Assembly (NCBI RefSeq): GCF_011393335.1
Contig: NZ_CP049865.1
Coordinates: 1,382,722 to 1,446,721 of the forward strand
Length of the DNA: 64,000 nt
Direction of reading: 5' to 3'
From: Propioniciclava coleopterorum
GTDB lineage: Bacteria > Actinomycetota > Actinomycetes > Propionibacteriales > Propionibacteriaceae
Of this stretch, positions 63,546 to 64,000 are shown piece by piece. The number at the start of each line of letters is the position of its first letter. Position 1 is the stretch's first letter. Position numbers and translations under genes: made by a program. Below the pieces are notes generated by a model. The model was not told the DNA's origin, did no database searches, and saw only the letters and a list, made by a program, of their open reading frames with translations.

Positions 63546-64000
63546 GCTCGGCGTCCCCACCGATCCGGTCCTCAATCGAGGATCCGAACTGCGGTGGGCC
63601 GACCTCCGCCCCGCGACGCGCGATGCGTACTCCCGTCTTGGTGCTGCCGCACTTCTGACAACCCAGAGTTCCTCGGCGGAGTCCACCGCGGCTCCCAGGA
63701 GACGGGTGACGTCCTCCTGCAGCTGGGCCTGGTAGCGGCGGGCGTCCTCTTGGACGCAGGGCCGGCCAAGCAGGGAGGGATCGTGGTCGTCGACGTCGTG
63801 CCAGGCTCGCCAGACAGCCACCCTGGACAGCAGGTCACGATTGTCGGCCAGCAGCAGCGCCCAGACGGGCATCTCGTCCTCGGACATGGTGTGGAACTCG
63901 CTGCTGAGGCGAGCGGCCTGCGCGTCGACCTGCACGGCGCGGGCGCTCAGGTAGGGGCCCCAGACGGGGTGGGCACTCAGAGCCTTGGGGGACCGCTGAG
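63516..64000 (-). pseudogene. conjugative-relaxase-like fragment, truncated and cut by window edge
   Basis: The leftward frame is open at the right edge (ALSAHPVWGPYLSARAVQVDAQAARL) and continues as MPVWALLLADNRDLLSRVAVWRAWHDV to about 63660. There, the homologous-looking sequence stops and an unrelated Arg-rich tail runs to 63516. The pattern is like the C-terminal region of actinobacterial MobF-type relaxases, but this is tentative. It probably belongs to the same mobile-element remnant as the ParA-like piece. Confidence 0.4.

Overview
The window is very GC-rich (about 70%), uses GTG and TTG starts freely, and packs genes tightly on both strands. A mycothiol-dependent-type enzyme, an NDH-2, an LCP protein, sortases, an ECF/anti-sigma pair and a DUF5997/LysR-like pair point to a high-GC actinobacterium. 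A pfl-focA operon plus a pyruvate,phosphate dikinase regulator suggest a facultative or fermentative one; a Propionibacteriaceae-like chromosome is a reasonable guess but is not proven. No rRNA, tRNA, intact insertion sequence or CRISPR array was found.

Layout. 1-6.4 kb: the end of an ATP-dependent DNA ligase, then cell-envelope genes (LCP protein, asparaginase, transglycosylase-like protein, rhomboid protease, LysM protein) and a DUF4031-HD fusion. 6.7-14.8 kb: glycogen debranching enzyme, an ABC-2 exporter, the threonine-degradation pair tdh-kbl, and a truncated haemoglobin. 14.9-18.1 kb: a sortase with its own repeat-rich substrate, followed by a decayed second copy of the same two-gene module. 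18.2-24.4 kb: aldo/keto reductase, a lipoprotein/ECF sigma/anti-sigma module, NDH-2, and cysK behind what looks like a cysteine-sensing leader peptide and attenuator. 24.4-32.4 kb: a catabolic region for a probably sulfated sugar (sulfatase, binding protein, two permeases, LacI regulator; then isomerase and dehydrogenase) with palindromic LacI-type operators. 32.5-40.8 kb: housekeeping and orphan genes including DUF4132, a second Gfo/Idh/MocA dehydrogenase, a GT87-like membrane protein, cysE and a sirtuin. 41-44.4 kb: two tail-to-tail organophosphate-antiporter-type carriers with a GntR regulator. 44.7-51.4 kb: PPDK regulatory protein, a nucleotidyltransferase, and pflB-pflA-focA behind a PdhR-like operator. 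51.4-62 kb: assorted single genes with several structured intergenic elements. 62-64 kb: a DUF5997/LysR-like pair, then remnants of a mobile element (ParA-like and probably relaxase-like) running off the right edge.

Sequence quality matters here. Seven sites in six otherwise normal genes (ABC-2 permease, MalG-like permease, sugar-binding protein, nucleotidyltransferase twice, pflB, diacylglycerol kinase) each lack exactly one base in or beside a G/C run. This looks more like homopolymer under-calling than gene decay. The second sortase module, the truncated hydrolase and the right-end fragments look like genuine decay.

Functional links: cysE and cysK together make cysteine from serine, and cysK expression appears tied to cysteine supply by translation. 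The pfl operon, the PPDK regulator and the GntR-type operators suggest tight control around pyruvate and phosphorylated C3 compounds. The LacI-type sites suggest one regulator may tie sulfated-sugar uptake to the neighbouring dehydrogenase/isomerase pair.
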